32,967 nucleotides of DNA from Collybiopsis luxurians FD-317 M1 (Eukaryota > Basidiomycota > Agaricomycetes > Agaricales > Omphalotaceae), in the NCBI GenBank assembly GCA_000827265.1, contig KN834854.1:81131-114097 (forward strand), written 5' to 3'. Positions 23,353-32,474 of the stretch are shown in pieces (positions within the stretch are counted from its first letter, which is position 1; every line of letters begins with the position of its first letter). The notes under the pieces were generated by a model. That model had not been told where the DNA came from. It worked only from the letters and a program-made list of their open reading frames with translations, and did not search any database. A program made the translations under genes and the position numbers.

Positions 23353-23501
23353 CATCCGAGGAAACAAAAGTTACCTCTCGAGCTCCTCAAAGAACTCGAA
23401 AGCCTAGCCCTGCGAGACGAGGAGGAAAGGGAGTTGAGACAAGCAGCTGAAGCTGTCATTTAATTGGGAGAAATGACTCTCAAAATTGAAACCTCAACCT
23501 T

Positions 23502-23513
23502 AAAGGGGGGTAA
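23502..23513 (+). other. Internal PPT-like tract after pol
   Basis: AAAGGGGGGTAA lies 38 bp after the pol stop. It closely resembles the G8TAA that abuts the 3' LTR (27051-27061). In related elements without extra cargo, the LTR would be expected right after such a tract. Confidence 0.55.
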
Positions 23514-23669
23514 AAGCAATACTTCAAGTTTTTGTTTCCAATTTCTCAACACGTTTCTCTCTATTATTACCAAAAAATCATAACAAATTCATAATTCCAT
23601 TTCAGGGAAATAAAGCATACAGTGGGCATAGATTGGGATATACAGGTACAGAAGGCTGGAATGGAAGGA

Positions 23670-24581
23670 CTAATCAAAGGACGACTCAATTAATTCATCA
23701 TGTTTGGCTCGAATGTCGAAAGGGATTCCAAATACTTCCTCCAGTTCCCGGGCATATAAATCCTCAACACACTCGATCTCCATCTGCTCCTGTATATCCT
23801 GCAAGGTCAGAGCCATATGGAGGCTGGGATCTGCCAATTCATCTTCATTCTTTTCAACCAACAAATAGGTCAAAGGATCCTCCCCGGTGCAAACAAAGTA
23901 GGGATTAGGGTGACCAGATGAAAAGATCACTACAGGAGATGTATTGCAAGTCTTGATGAGAAGACTGGGAAGGGAAGTGGTATCGAGAGAAGGAACAAAA
24001 TTGGATAGGGAATCGGGAGTAGAGTCACTCTTTGTCTCAAAAGGAAAGGAGTCAGAGGAAGGACCACCCCATACGTCCATAGGGGCAATGGTGCTAGTAG
24101 TCACCGGTTCCAAGGGCAGATCTCCAATATTCAAGAGACAATGAAGCTCCTCATAAATGCCGTGAAATTGAGATAATTCAACTCCACGCCCCTGGGCCAA
24201 AGCATCAGCAGCAAGTTGGAGGTTGTGGGACCCAATCTTGCTCCTTAATGGTCAATTCAGAAGTTTCGTGAAGATATCTGGCCTCCTGGGCGTCTCGCTA
24301 GGAAGGATCAGTGAGCCATGGAAACCATACGACAAGTCAAAAAGACATACAGACGACTCGAGCATCTTATCTTCAAATTCCTGCGTGGTTCGACTCAAGA
24401 GTCCTCGCAACTCATGAATCTCATTGGATTGACCCTCGACAACCCTCTGCAGTTGCCCAAACTCACAATGAGCTTGGTTCACAAGGACATCCTGATCAGA
24501 TACGACTTGAGAAATACTCTCAGCAGCATCAGCGAGGTGATCTAGGAATGAAACAGAGTCAAAGGGAGAAGGGGAAGCCAT
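23670..24581 (-). pseudogene. Antisense gene B of the retrotransposon (303 codons, one TGA)
   Basis: The minus-strand ATG at 24581-24579 opens a single frame to TAG at 23672-23670, interrupted once by TGA at 24254-24252 (codon 110). The N-terminal 75 residues are helical and coiled-coil-like (QLQRVVEGQSNEIHELRGLL). The middle is Ser/Pro/Thr-rich, and the C-terminal 60 residues are acidic (LTLQDIQEQMEIECVEDL, ELEEVFGIPFDI). No domain was recognised. It lies convergent with pol, 206 bp away, and 322 bp downstream of antisense gene A in the same direction. Apart from the TGA, which CGA decay would explain, the frame is intact over 900 bp, which argues that it was once a coding sequence. Function unknown. 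Confidence 0.65.
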
Positions 24582-24903
24582 GACAAGGGAGGATCTCAAA
24601 ATGAGGATAGAGAAATAGTCTCAAAAAGTGCCCTTTTATTGAGACAAGGATGCCCGATATGAGCCTAATAAGGAGCAAAACATGCAACCACATGCATACA
24701 CCTCATGGAAAGTTTTTGAATACTTCAATTCTCAGGAGATCTCTTATTTCGAACCCGGGGCAATTTTCTTATTCACACAAGAGAGGGGCCCAAAAAAGAA
24801 AAAAGAATTAATTGAGGAAAGATATAAAATCATTTAGCTATCTAAAGAGAAGAAGAGATATGAGATCTATCTAGGCACAAGGAAAGCTATGAGCTGAAAA
24901 GTC
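24582..24903. other. Spacer between antisense genes A and B
   Basis: 322 bp without a credible frame; it should hold the terminator of gene A and the promoter of gene B. No clear TATA or polyadenylation signal was recognised. Confidence 0.4.
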
Positions 24904-26864
24904 CTAGGAACTACTAGACGAAGGTTTTGAGGGTGAAGCAGCCACGAACTGTCCCCAAACTGACTTGAAAAGCTGTCAGAGCTGGGAAAGTTCTGCATCC
25001 CGTGACTGCAACTCCTCTGCAGCAACTCATCGGGCCTCCTCACTTGCAGCCAACTTTGCCTTCAAACTCTCAATCTCGCTCTCTTGCCCCTCCAACACCT
25101 CTCTCAATTGCTGAATATCCTATGAAAAATTCCATTAAATCCTAAGTCAGTTGAACAAGGAGGAAGAAACTCACTGATAATGGAACGTCACCCTTGAAAT
25201 GCCTCACAAAGGATTTCAAACGAGTTAGCTCCTCATCCTTCTCCTCCAACTGACCGTCCCGTGAAGACACCTGTTCCTGCAAATGGAAATTCTCAGTCTC
25301 CAAATGATCTGACTTCTGTGACAAAGCTTGATACTCCTGATAGGCTTGGAGGAGCTCATCTTGCTGAGCATCAATGATATTGGCAGAGGACAAATTGATC
25401 ATCGAGAGAGACTCGATGAACTGGATTAACCCAGAATTCAAGAACGGGGTGGGAGGTTCAGAAGAGGGATGTTTCTATGAAGGGGATGCAGAAACAATTA
25501 GTGATATAACAAAAGGCTGGAAATGAAGGAGTTACTCACCAGTTGCTCCTCGAGATCATTAAAAATGCCTTGAACCAATCCATCTGCCAAAGCCCAGAGA
25601 TCTTGCTCTATCATTACCTTACTGCAACTGGACAACAGCTCAGCAACTCGCGTAATGATGCATTCGATTGCAGTGCGAATCACTAGAAACAGAGTTAGTT
25701 AAGATGACTGTATGAGTAAAAAACAATGCTCAAAAAGAAAAACTTACTGTCATCTTGAGATGGGATAGTACCATTGGAAGGAACCGGTTTGACGAGAGGT
25801 TCAAAAAACCAAGTTTTCAAACCGGAAACCTCACAATAAGATTGCCTATTGTTGACTTTCCAAATGACTGCAGGCTTCGTCGGAGTGGGAGCAGGCGCTG
25901 CAGGAACAAAAGCAGAGGTGGAAGGGACCTCCTCCAGGTAGTCCAATTCCATGGATTCCATGGCATTGGGAGCCTCCATCTCAACATCAATATCTATGGG
26001 GTCACAAATGACCTCCTTTCCTTTGCAAGACAGAGCCAGAATGACTTGCTCGCAACTCAGCTCCCCTAGAAGCTCCCTCTCTTGCCAAAGGAGCTGACTC
26101 TTGTGAAAGGCAGTCAAAGAGATGATTAGAATGATGATGAGCACTTACCCTATCACAGATACACTGAACTTACCTGCTTTCCTTTTGCCTTCCAGAGCCT
26201 TCGGTCTATCCGACAATAATCCTAACTCCTCGGGATGACTACCATAGTAAGGAATGTTTTGCAACCCCATCGTTAAAGCAGTCCATTCCTTGTCCCGAAT
26301 AGTAAATAATCCCTGACTTGAGATGAAACAATATGCAACAATGAGGGGGAGTTTGGCAAGGATATGGAATTGGAGAAGTCAAAAGACACTCTTGAAGGAA
26401 CAGAACTTCTTGCTAGAAGGATAGTTTGCTTTGCAAGTGGCACAGGACAAGGAATTGGGGCGAAGGGAGCAAGTGGATTGAAGGTTATGTGATGAGCAGT
26501 ATTTGCAAGATGGGTAATGTCCGAAAATGTCCTTCCACTCATCGGCAGCTACCCTATCCAAGACCTCGGGACTCGAATTGGCAAGATAAGCATCTTCATA
26601 GATGGGCTGGAGACCAGTAGGAAGGACAGAGGGAATGCAATCCGTAATAGAAATTGAGGGATATTGGAGATGCATACTGCACTCAAAGGCCACATACCGC
26701 ATCTTCTTCACCACTGGGGGAACAGAGGGAAGAGTGTTGGAAAAGGGAACCATGGACACTGATTGGAGGGACTGTGGGATTTTGATAATCAGTTGGGGTT
26801 GCGACCCTCCTGAAGCACTTGATGATGCGATAGGCTGGTCAGAAAATGCTTGAGAAGATGACAT
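24904..26864 (-). pseudogene. Antisense gene A: five-exon gene, Zn2Cys6-like cluster plus coiled coil
   Basis: Exons on the minus strand: 26864-26174, 26080-25748, 25682-25540, 25474-25175, 25119-24904. The four introns (93, 65, 65 and 55 bp) all start GTAAGT or GTGAGT and end AG, and every junction keeps the phase, giving 560 codons. In-frame stops remain at 26381-26379, 25029-25027 and 24978-24976, all TGA. Residues 120-155 hold six cysteines spaced C-x2-C-x8-C-x8-C-x2-C-x10-C (CKYC, TC, SCATC, FCSF), similar to but looser than fungal Zn2Cys6 DNA-binding clusters. Residues about 425-535 form a charged coiled coil. The middle has an acidic segment and an Ala/Pro-rich run. Start: ATG after a TATA-like box about 50 bp upstream. 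It could regulate the element or be captured host sequence; that is inference. Confidence 0.75.
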
Positions 26865-26913
26865 AGTGGTAAGAGGAAAAGAAGAAATTGACTCAAAAAC
26901 CCAGAGTGCCAGC

Positions 26914-26920
26914 TTTATAA
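26914..26920 (-). promoter_or_regulatory. Candidate TATA box of antisense gene A
   Basis: TTATAAA on the minus strand, ending 49 bp before the ATG at 26864. The distance fits a short 5' leader. It lies outside the LTR, so the antisense transcript would have its own promoter. Confidence 0.4.
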
Positions 26921-27050
26921 GGGCTTCAGACTTAGAGTTTTTGATCGAAACTCGGCAGCCGGCACATCAAAAACTCAATCTGACAGCATGGCAGTCACAA
27001 CACTGTGTCGCATCAAAAGCTATGCATCCTTTCGAGGGCTCAAGGCCCTT

Positions 27051-27061
27051 GGGGGGGGTAA
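27051..27061 (+). other. Polypurine tract next to the 3' LTR
   Basis: GGGGGGGGTAA ends at the base before TGTTATG of the 3' LTR, the standard place for the plus-strand primer of an LTR retrotransposon. Confidence 0.75.
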
Positions 27062-27756
27062 TGTTATGCCCTACGCTATATTTTCTGCTCTTTCCAACCA
27101 CTACACTCACCACACAACTCGATAATAGTCTTACCAATCAATTCGGCTCTCCAAATCCAACATGCATTTTGCGAGGTGAACTAACCAGTTGCTCATTCCA
27201 AACTTCTATTCACAAGACCACATGTCTCCCTGCAGAGTATAAAAGCCTTGTACCTACATCTCTCACAATAATGCTGTTACTACCTGAACTATCTTGACCT
27301 GTGTTGTTTCTGTTCTCTTGTTCACTAGTCTTTAATATTATTCTGCTTAACACTGAGTTGAGCAAACCCCATTGACACCGAGTCACTGGCATATCTACCT
27401 CTCACTTGTTAAACTGATCAACAAGACTATTTGACTGCCGTAGCCTTTTGAATATTCCATCTCGTAGGGTAAACAGACACCGAGTCACAAACCTCCTGAG
27501 TCAACCCTCATTAATACTGTCTTAACGAGTTCTTTCGATATACTATTTCTAGTTGCACCGAGCTACTAGATTTATTATTCAACACTCGAGGATCATTCCT
27601 CCACATCCAATACCAAAACCGTACAGGACTCATTCACCTGTCATATGTAGTGACTCCCCATCGCGTATTCTGTCTTGGCTGTGGTATAATAAAATACTTT
27701 CTATTCATTGAACCTGCTACAAGCTTCTAACAACAAAGGTAGTAAAAGTCCTAACA
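27062..27756 (+). repeat. 3' LTR
   Basis: 695 bp, collinear with the 5' LTR without gaps. TATAAAA is at 27238-27244 and AATAAA at 27688-27693, the same offsets as in the 5' copy. Of about 30 differences, some 25 are CG against TG or CA, or TG in one copy against CA in the other. Confidence 0.93.
27688..27693 (+). terminator. Polyadenylation signal of the 3' LTR
   Basis: AATAAA, 626 bp into the LTR, conserved in both copies. It is the likely signal for ending the genomic RNA. Confidence 0.5.
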
Positions 27757-28448
27757 AGTTTAGGCTCAAGACAATGGTACAATGCAAATATTGCCATTGG
27801 TCAATGTCTGTGTGAAACAACTGAATTAGTTTCTCTTGCTCAGTCAGCAGAATAAATGTGCCAAGCTGAACTTGTGAGAATGCTCAATAAGCATTATTCA
27901 AATTATCAGGTGCTACAAGTAATGCTCAGTAATCATTATTCAAACTATCTTATGTCTCGAGAATATTAAGAAACAGCTATTCAACAATTATGATGCTGTT
28001 GGACAGTTGATCAAAGTTGCGAGAAACCATGGGGAAATCATGGAACAATCTCGGGAACTTCATCATTAGTTCATCAAATGCTGATGCTTCTTCAGATTAT
28101 CAGGTTTTGATACCAGCAACTTTCTCTGATATCATGTTTTGATAGTCAATAACTTGGATAGATCATCAGATATTAATATCTTGTTATCAAGAAACTGCTA
28201 TCATAATATTTCCATTATAATACAATGATTGCATGAGTTAATCACTGCTCTTTCTGCGACTGTACATTCTATCTAAGTCAACACTGAGTTTGGGTTTTAG
28301 TGCAATGAAGCACAACATACCGGATACTTAAGTTCTCTTTAGGTGTAAGGGTAGAAATTATTGAATATGGGATTTTTATATTCAAATAAAATTGAGTTGT
28401 ATCAACATAATCCTTCAGTATATTTTCAATATCATGAAAAGATGGAAC
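27757..28448. other. Right flank of the retrotransposon, mostly non-coding
   Basis: A weak plus-strand frame with scattered stops runs from about 27777 (YNANIAIGQCLCETTELVS) and could be a coding relic. It contains a 29-bp tandem-like repeat (27879-27907 and 27921-27949, three mismatches). The minus strand from 28448 to about 28264 stays in the frame of the downstream pseudogene and may be its true C-terminus. Confidence 0.35.
27879..27949. repeat. Two 29-bp direct repeats
   Basis: AATGCTCAATAAGCATTATT... at 27879 and AATGCTCAGTAATCATTATT... at 27921 match at 26 of 29 positions, 42 bp apart. Confidence 0.6.
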
Positions 28449-29802
28449 TTATGCAATGCACAACAGATGTCCACCCACAGCAGGTTCTGGCCACACTGCC
28501 CAAAAACCTGCAACCAAACCAGTGCATTCCCATACGATCTTGCAACAGGACTCCATAAAATCAGGTAGATTGTCGATATATCTGGAATTGATTATCAACA
28601 TAGGTGGTCAACAATAGAAAACATATAAGCAAAGAACAGAAAAACTACTCACCTTTGCCAATCTTGTGGGAAGGTTGAAGGAGTGCCCTCCACAAGCCTC
28701 TTATACTCTGCCTCAGCAGTGGTGGCTTCATCAACAGCTTGCTGCTTATACTTGATTCTTTTCACAATGGGGAGCTTCATGAACAGGCTCATGATGTTCT
28801 CCTGGTATTTGCTAACCCATTTTTAACCCACAGATCCTTTGTCTAATTCCAGGTTCAATTTCTCCTTCTCCTTCCCCTCCTTCCTTCCTTTCCCTTTGCC
28901 TTTGTCCACTTTTCCTGTTCCCTCACTACCTCCCTTTTCAGCTTTGTCCCCATTTTTAGAGCTTGAAGTAGAAGCAGAGCCTGACACTAGGCATTCATGA
29001 GCAGTCTTCAGGCAAGCTGCCTGCTTGATCCACTCCTCTTTGAGCTAGACAATTTTTGCATTGACATCTGCTCTGTTGGCTTGAGCCCAAATGAAGTGAC
29101 CAGGAGTTTTGTGAGGAGGCTTGATACCTATACCACAGAGTTGAGCTCTCATGGCCATTGCTTGAGTGACCTTTTGACTATCCATGGTTTGCCGAACATT
29201 ACTGGCATTTTTAACATTTTTACTGTGGTAATTTAGCCACCGGTGTAGGCTCTAAGATGACCCATTAGCACAAGTGACTAAAATGCATGAATGTGACTTA
29301 CCTGTGACAGCTTGGTCTTTCTGTCCCCAATTTTTGCATTATATTCCATCTCAGCCTTATATGCAGCCATACCAACTTCAGGAAGGGGTTGCTCTGGATC
29401 TGGACATCTGTCATCAACAGATTTCAGGTGGTCTGTGGAAGGGTCCTCATTGTCAGCAAGAGAAGGCAGGAAGTGTTTCAAATAGCTGCAGATAGTATTC
29501 AAAATGAAACCTTCCCAGTTGTCCCCTTTGGTGGCTGCATTGTGCTGTTTCAAGCAATTTGTCAAATACTCGAGTCTGAGGCCTTTATAAGCTGGTGGAG
29601 TGGGCATAATGTTGGTGTTTTCACAAGCAAGAGTGAAGACTTCAGATTTGGGGGTGGCTTTAGGGTGAGACAAAAGGTCAGATCATTCACAATGGTCCTG
29701 GCTTTTACTGTATCTTTAATTTCCAATTTCCTTAAGCAACATTTTTTTGGCTGTAGCCACAGACTCAGGGCAGGCTGCAGCTTGGTCCATGGCAACTCCC
29801 AT
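28449..29802 (-). pseudogene. Three-exon minus-strand pseudogene, repetitive Agaricomycete family
   Basis: Exons 29802-29302, 29251-28653 and 28581-28449 join in phase through introns of 50 bp (GTAAGT...TTAG) and 71 bp (GTGAGT...CCAG), about 410 codons. In-frame stops interrupt it: TAA at 29718, TGA at 29685, a TAG in exon 2 before LKEEWIKQAACL, and TAA at 28827. Motifs: AYKGLRLEYLTNCL in exon 1, a basic SLHRWLNYHSKNVKN at the exon 1/2 junction, a Lys/Gly-rich linker (DKGKGKGRKEGKEKEK), and VWECTGLVAGFWAVWPEP in exon 3. The plan (YKGxRLxFL segment, acidic middle, basic WxNxH segment) resembles a very common uncharacterised mushroom protein family; I have no formal name for it. The frame stays open beyond 28449 after the TAA, so the true end may be near 28264. 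Confidence 0.55.
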
Positions 29803-30105
29803 ATGCACCACACTCAGAAATGTTTATCCACTGCATTGGTCAGAAAATCTATGCAGGCTGTGGTTACCTTTCAAATCAGTACCATCATCTTGGAAATATT
29901 TCCATGCCTCAAGAACTCAGAGCCTCAATTCAGTGGGACACATGTAAGTGTTCAAAGAATTCCTTAACACCTTATCTGGACTCCTTTCTAATTTACAGAA
30001 ACAAAAACTGAGATATTGGATGACTTCCTGTAGGCATTAATTGCCAAAAATCATGCAATTAATCATTTTGGAATGTTCAGATAACAGACTGGTTCCTGGA
30101 TCAGG

Positions 30106-30124
30106 CTGAAATTTGAAATTTCAG
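30106..30124. repeat. Short hairpin
   Basis: CTGAAATTT, one base, then AAATTTCAG: a perfect 9-bp inverted repeat. Confidence 0.7.
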
Positions 30125-30142
30125 AGCTGCTGTTAACTTTTG

Positions 30143-30174
30143 ATTTACAAAGGGGTCAGGACCCCTTTGTAAAT
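30143..30174. repeat. Perfect 15-bp hairpin
   Basis: ATTTACAAAGGGGTC (30143-30157) and GACCCCTTTGTAAAT (30160-30174) are exact inverse complements around an AG loop. Confidence 0.85.
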
Positions 30175-30487
30175 GTGTTTTCAGATGTTGGGGACATTTG
30201 CTAGTCTATATTTGGGCATTCTGATGACATGTGCACATGCAATGCCATGGTGGTTGCCATGCTGTGGTGGTTATGGTTTACTCAGAGAGCTGGTTATGCT
30301 TGCAGAGTTAGATATGCTCGCAGAGAGGTCAACCTCTGAAAAAAATGTATCTGGGATTGGAGGACAACTGTAGTATAAAAATTATAGGTACTTGAAGTTA
30401 TGTTTCTCAGTGTTTCACTGCACATCTTGTTGCATTGAATAATCTACCTTCCTCTTACTGAGAAACTTGAGCTCCCCTTTGGCAATA

Positions 30488-32474
30488 ATGTCTGAACAGA
30501 ATATCAATATGGACAGTTCTCTGATGGAAAGTGATCAGCATACCAACAGTCAGCGAATTCCCATGCCAGGATACCATTCTTTGCCCATCCCTGGTTCTGG
30601 TCACTCAATGTATCCACCTCCAGGTCTTTCTCATCTACCTCCTCACTGCCCAAGGCTACCTCAGTATATTCCCTCTTGCCCTTCTGGTCTTCCCCACCTT
30701 CCAAGTCTTCCTCCTGTTCCTGGGCTTTCTCATGCTCTTGGGCTTCCTTATGCTCCTGGTCTTGCTCATTCTCCTGATCTTCCTCTCCCTCCTATGACCC
30801 ACACTCATGGCAGGGAAAAGGATCCTGCAGCACTACAGGAAAATTTGGTGAGTGAAGACAATATTTGTGGATTTGCTGTGCATGCTCACCTATTTGTTCT
30901 CACCCTTACCAGGCAGTGCCTATATCAAACACATTCAGATGTATCAGGCAAAAGCACCATCACCAAGGACCCATGCCTCTTGATGATTTTGGTGCCCCAT
31001 TCCCACAAGAAACTACAGCCATTCCATATCAACCCCCTCCTAGTCCACACACAATTATGCCAGATCCACAATTTCCTATGCTGAAACAGATCACAGCAGC
31101 TGCAAGATCAAAGCCAAAGGAAGGAGGGAGTAAGAAGAAGTGTGGATGAAAGGACAATGTGGGTGACACAGGAGAGAGTAAGAGTGAGCAGCCAGTGAAA
31201 AAAAAAGGATGAACCAAAGGGGCAATAGCATATACTGATATGGAGTGTTGAAAGTTAGTTGATTTGGTGTTGAAGATAATATCTATTAGTATGAACAGAT
31301 GGAAGCAGGTTACTGACAAGTATAACAAGTGGGCAAATGCAAGGGAACACCTGGAAAGAGAGAGGTGGCCTTTGAGTATTAAGTTCAATCAGGTAAGACT
31401 CCAATTTCATGAGTTTTGCTTGTGAATCACTTACCACAACTCCAGCTTGTTGAAATGGCAAAAACAAAACCAACTGGCTCTGCTGAGCAGGTAGAAGGGC
31501 TAGCTGTCACTTTGGAAGAAGAAGATGCAATTAATGAGAGGTCTGCATTGGAGGAGGTTCAGAATGAGCCAGAATTTCAGTCAGAGGATGAGGATGAGGA
31601 TGTTGAGATTGTTGAGGTGTCAGACAGAAAAATGGGGAAGGTAAAGGAAAAGGATAAAGAGAAGCAGGAAACAGTTCTCACAAAGGCCTTCAAAACTGAA
31701 GCGCCATTACATCCAAAACCTCAGAGAAACCAGGCAACAGATGTTCTTAATCAAATTAGTGCTCAGCTTGACCCAGCAGTGCAGCAGCAATGAGATGATG
31801 AGGGGGCTACTCACAACTTCCAGCTCATCTATCTCCAGAACCTTCAGGCCCAGCTTCATAAGGAGCAAAGGCATTGAGAACAGGCTGAAGCTTGGGTTCA
31901 TGAATTGGAACTCCAACTTGTTCACCTTGAATCTTGTCACCAACGGCAATATTCACATTCCCATTCTTGCTCCTACTCTTGCTCCCACTCACATGGCTAT
32001 CACCATTGCCATCACCATCATTCTTAGTCTCATTCTCACCAATACTCACACTGCTACCACTGTTCCCACAGCTGTGATCAAAATCCTGCTCCAGACTATC
32101 CTACTCATACTCATCCACACTCATGCAGTGCTACACCTATTTTTTGGCCACACAGTCCTAAAAAATCCATCTCTTATTCAAGCCCATTGCAGGAACTAGG
32201 CTCTTCCTCTCTGACCTTTGTAGACCATGGTAACAGCATATCAGTCTTCCCACCTAGTTCACCAACTCTCTGTCTGCATACCAAAACAGAGAGAGGTCCA
32301 GTTGTCACTTCATCTTCCCAACTGAATCTGAAAAATCTTGCATCCATTGCCACACAGCTTCCAGAGCTCAGTCCAATGGACACAGTTAGCATTCATGAAG
32401 ATCAAGAACCAGGTTACTTTAGTTTTGCTTTAGTGTCTCCTTCAAAGAGATTGCAAAATACCAATAGTAAATAA
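30488..32474 (+). pseudogene. DUF6818/SANT-like protein, three exons, six in-frame stops
   Basis: Exons 30488-30847, 30913-31392 and 31446-32474 join in phase (introns of 65 and 53 bp, GTGAGT...CCAG and GTAAGA...CCAG) to 622 codons from ATG to TAA. Stops: TGA at 31147, 31210, 31249, 31791 and 31875; TAG at 32025. The N-terminus is Pro-rich with PGLSHxP-like repeats. Residues around the second junction read TKGAIAYTDMEC, KLVDLVLKIISISMNRW, KQVTDKYNKWA, then KFNQ/LVEMAKTKPTG across the intron. That is the order of the fungal/oomycete DUF6818 domain (G-x-YT, helix, W-x2-V-x3-Y-x2-W, K-F-x2-LV-x3-KPTG), a SANT/Myb-like fold. Acidic and coiled-coil parts follow, then a His/Ser/Cys-rich run (about 31960-32060). 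Five TGA stops fit CGA decay. Assignment is by motif memory. Confidence 0.65.

Larger units (their letters stand above)
20145..23463 (+). pseudogene. pol: protease, RT, RNase H, integrase, chromodomain (broken)
   Basis: Protease: LIDLGATRSFID near 20370 in the minus-one frame relative to gag; its C-terminal half and the linker are mostly missing before HVPEKYRDF at 20452. RT: back in the gag frame from 20452 ([22 protein letters not shown]), frame change near 20800, then the catalytic YLDD at 21012-21023. RNase H: from about 21440 after a frame change near 21385 (DVSDWAIAGILSQ, NKELLAIVE, VYSDHNNLQWF). Integrase: zinc-binding H/H and CHTC (22103-22225), core (ISMDHI, DIISD, then GQTERTNQSLE in another frame after an 11-bp duplication at 22496-22506), GPY module (WAGPY at 23014). 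Chromodomain at 23197-23352. In-frame TGAs at 20749, 20853, 21419, 21812, 21971 and 23089. The frame ends in TAA at 23461-23463. Confidence 0.92.
14983..27756 (+). mobile_element. Ty3/gypsy chromodomain LTR retrotransposon with antisense genes (12.8 kb)
   Basis: Two 695-bp LTRs with TGTTA...TAACA ends flank a single element. The order is gag, protease, RT, RNase H, integrase, chromodomain, which is Ty3/gypsy order (integrase after RNase H) and the chromovirus clade. After pol comes a 3.5-kb block with two genes on the opposite strand, then a G8TAA polypurine tract abutting the 3' LTR. The flanking pentamers are TGTTT (14978-14982) and AGTTT (27757-27761), four of five identical, as for a 5-bp target duplication with one later change. 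The primer binding site after the 5' LTR (AAATAACAGC) does not resemble a tRNA 3' end complement, so priming is unresolved. The copy is dead: about 21 in-frame stops and several frameshifts in gag-pol, four stops in the antisense genes. Confidence 0.95.
29803..30487. other. Intergenic stretch between two divergent pseudogenes
   Basis: No frame was accepted. It lies between the 5' ends of a minus-strand and a plus-strand relic, so it may have held both promoters. It has two tight hairpins (30106-30124 and 30143-30174) and a 12-bp near-repeat ATGCTTGCAGAG/ATGCTCGCAGAG near 30297-30326. Confidence 0.4.

Noticed and set aside
15706..23463. TGA read as a sense codon (genetic code change or recoding) in the retrotransposon
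   Set aside because: TGA dominates the stops, but TAA and TAG also occur, frameshifts are present, and the LTR pair shows the same CG to TG decay in non-coding DNA. CGA decay explains it without a code change.
25755..26069. Plus-strand ORFs opposite antisense gene A
   Set aside because: The minus strand has consistent exons and introns here; the plus-strand frames are shadows of its exons.
26300..26395. An extra intron in antisense gene A from GTGTCT to CTCAAG, removing the TGA at 26381
   Set aside because: The donor is non-canonical, while reading through the TGA keeps a protein-like frame (GLFTIRDKEWTALTMGLQ) straight to a perfect GTAAGT donor.
26866..27297. Plus-strand ORF running into the 3' LTR, with a matching one in the 5' LTR at 14952-15218
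   Set aside because: The shared part is LTR sequence containing promoter signals; the frame is open by chance.
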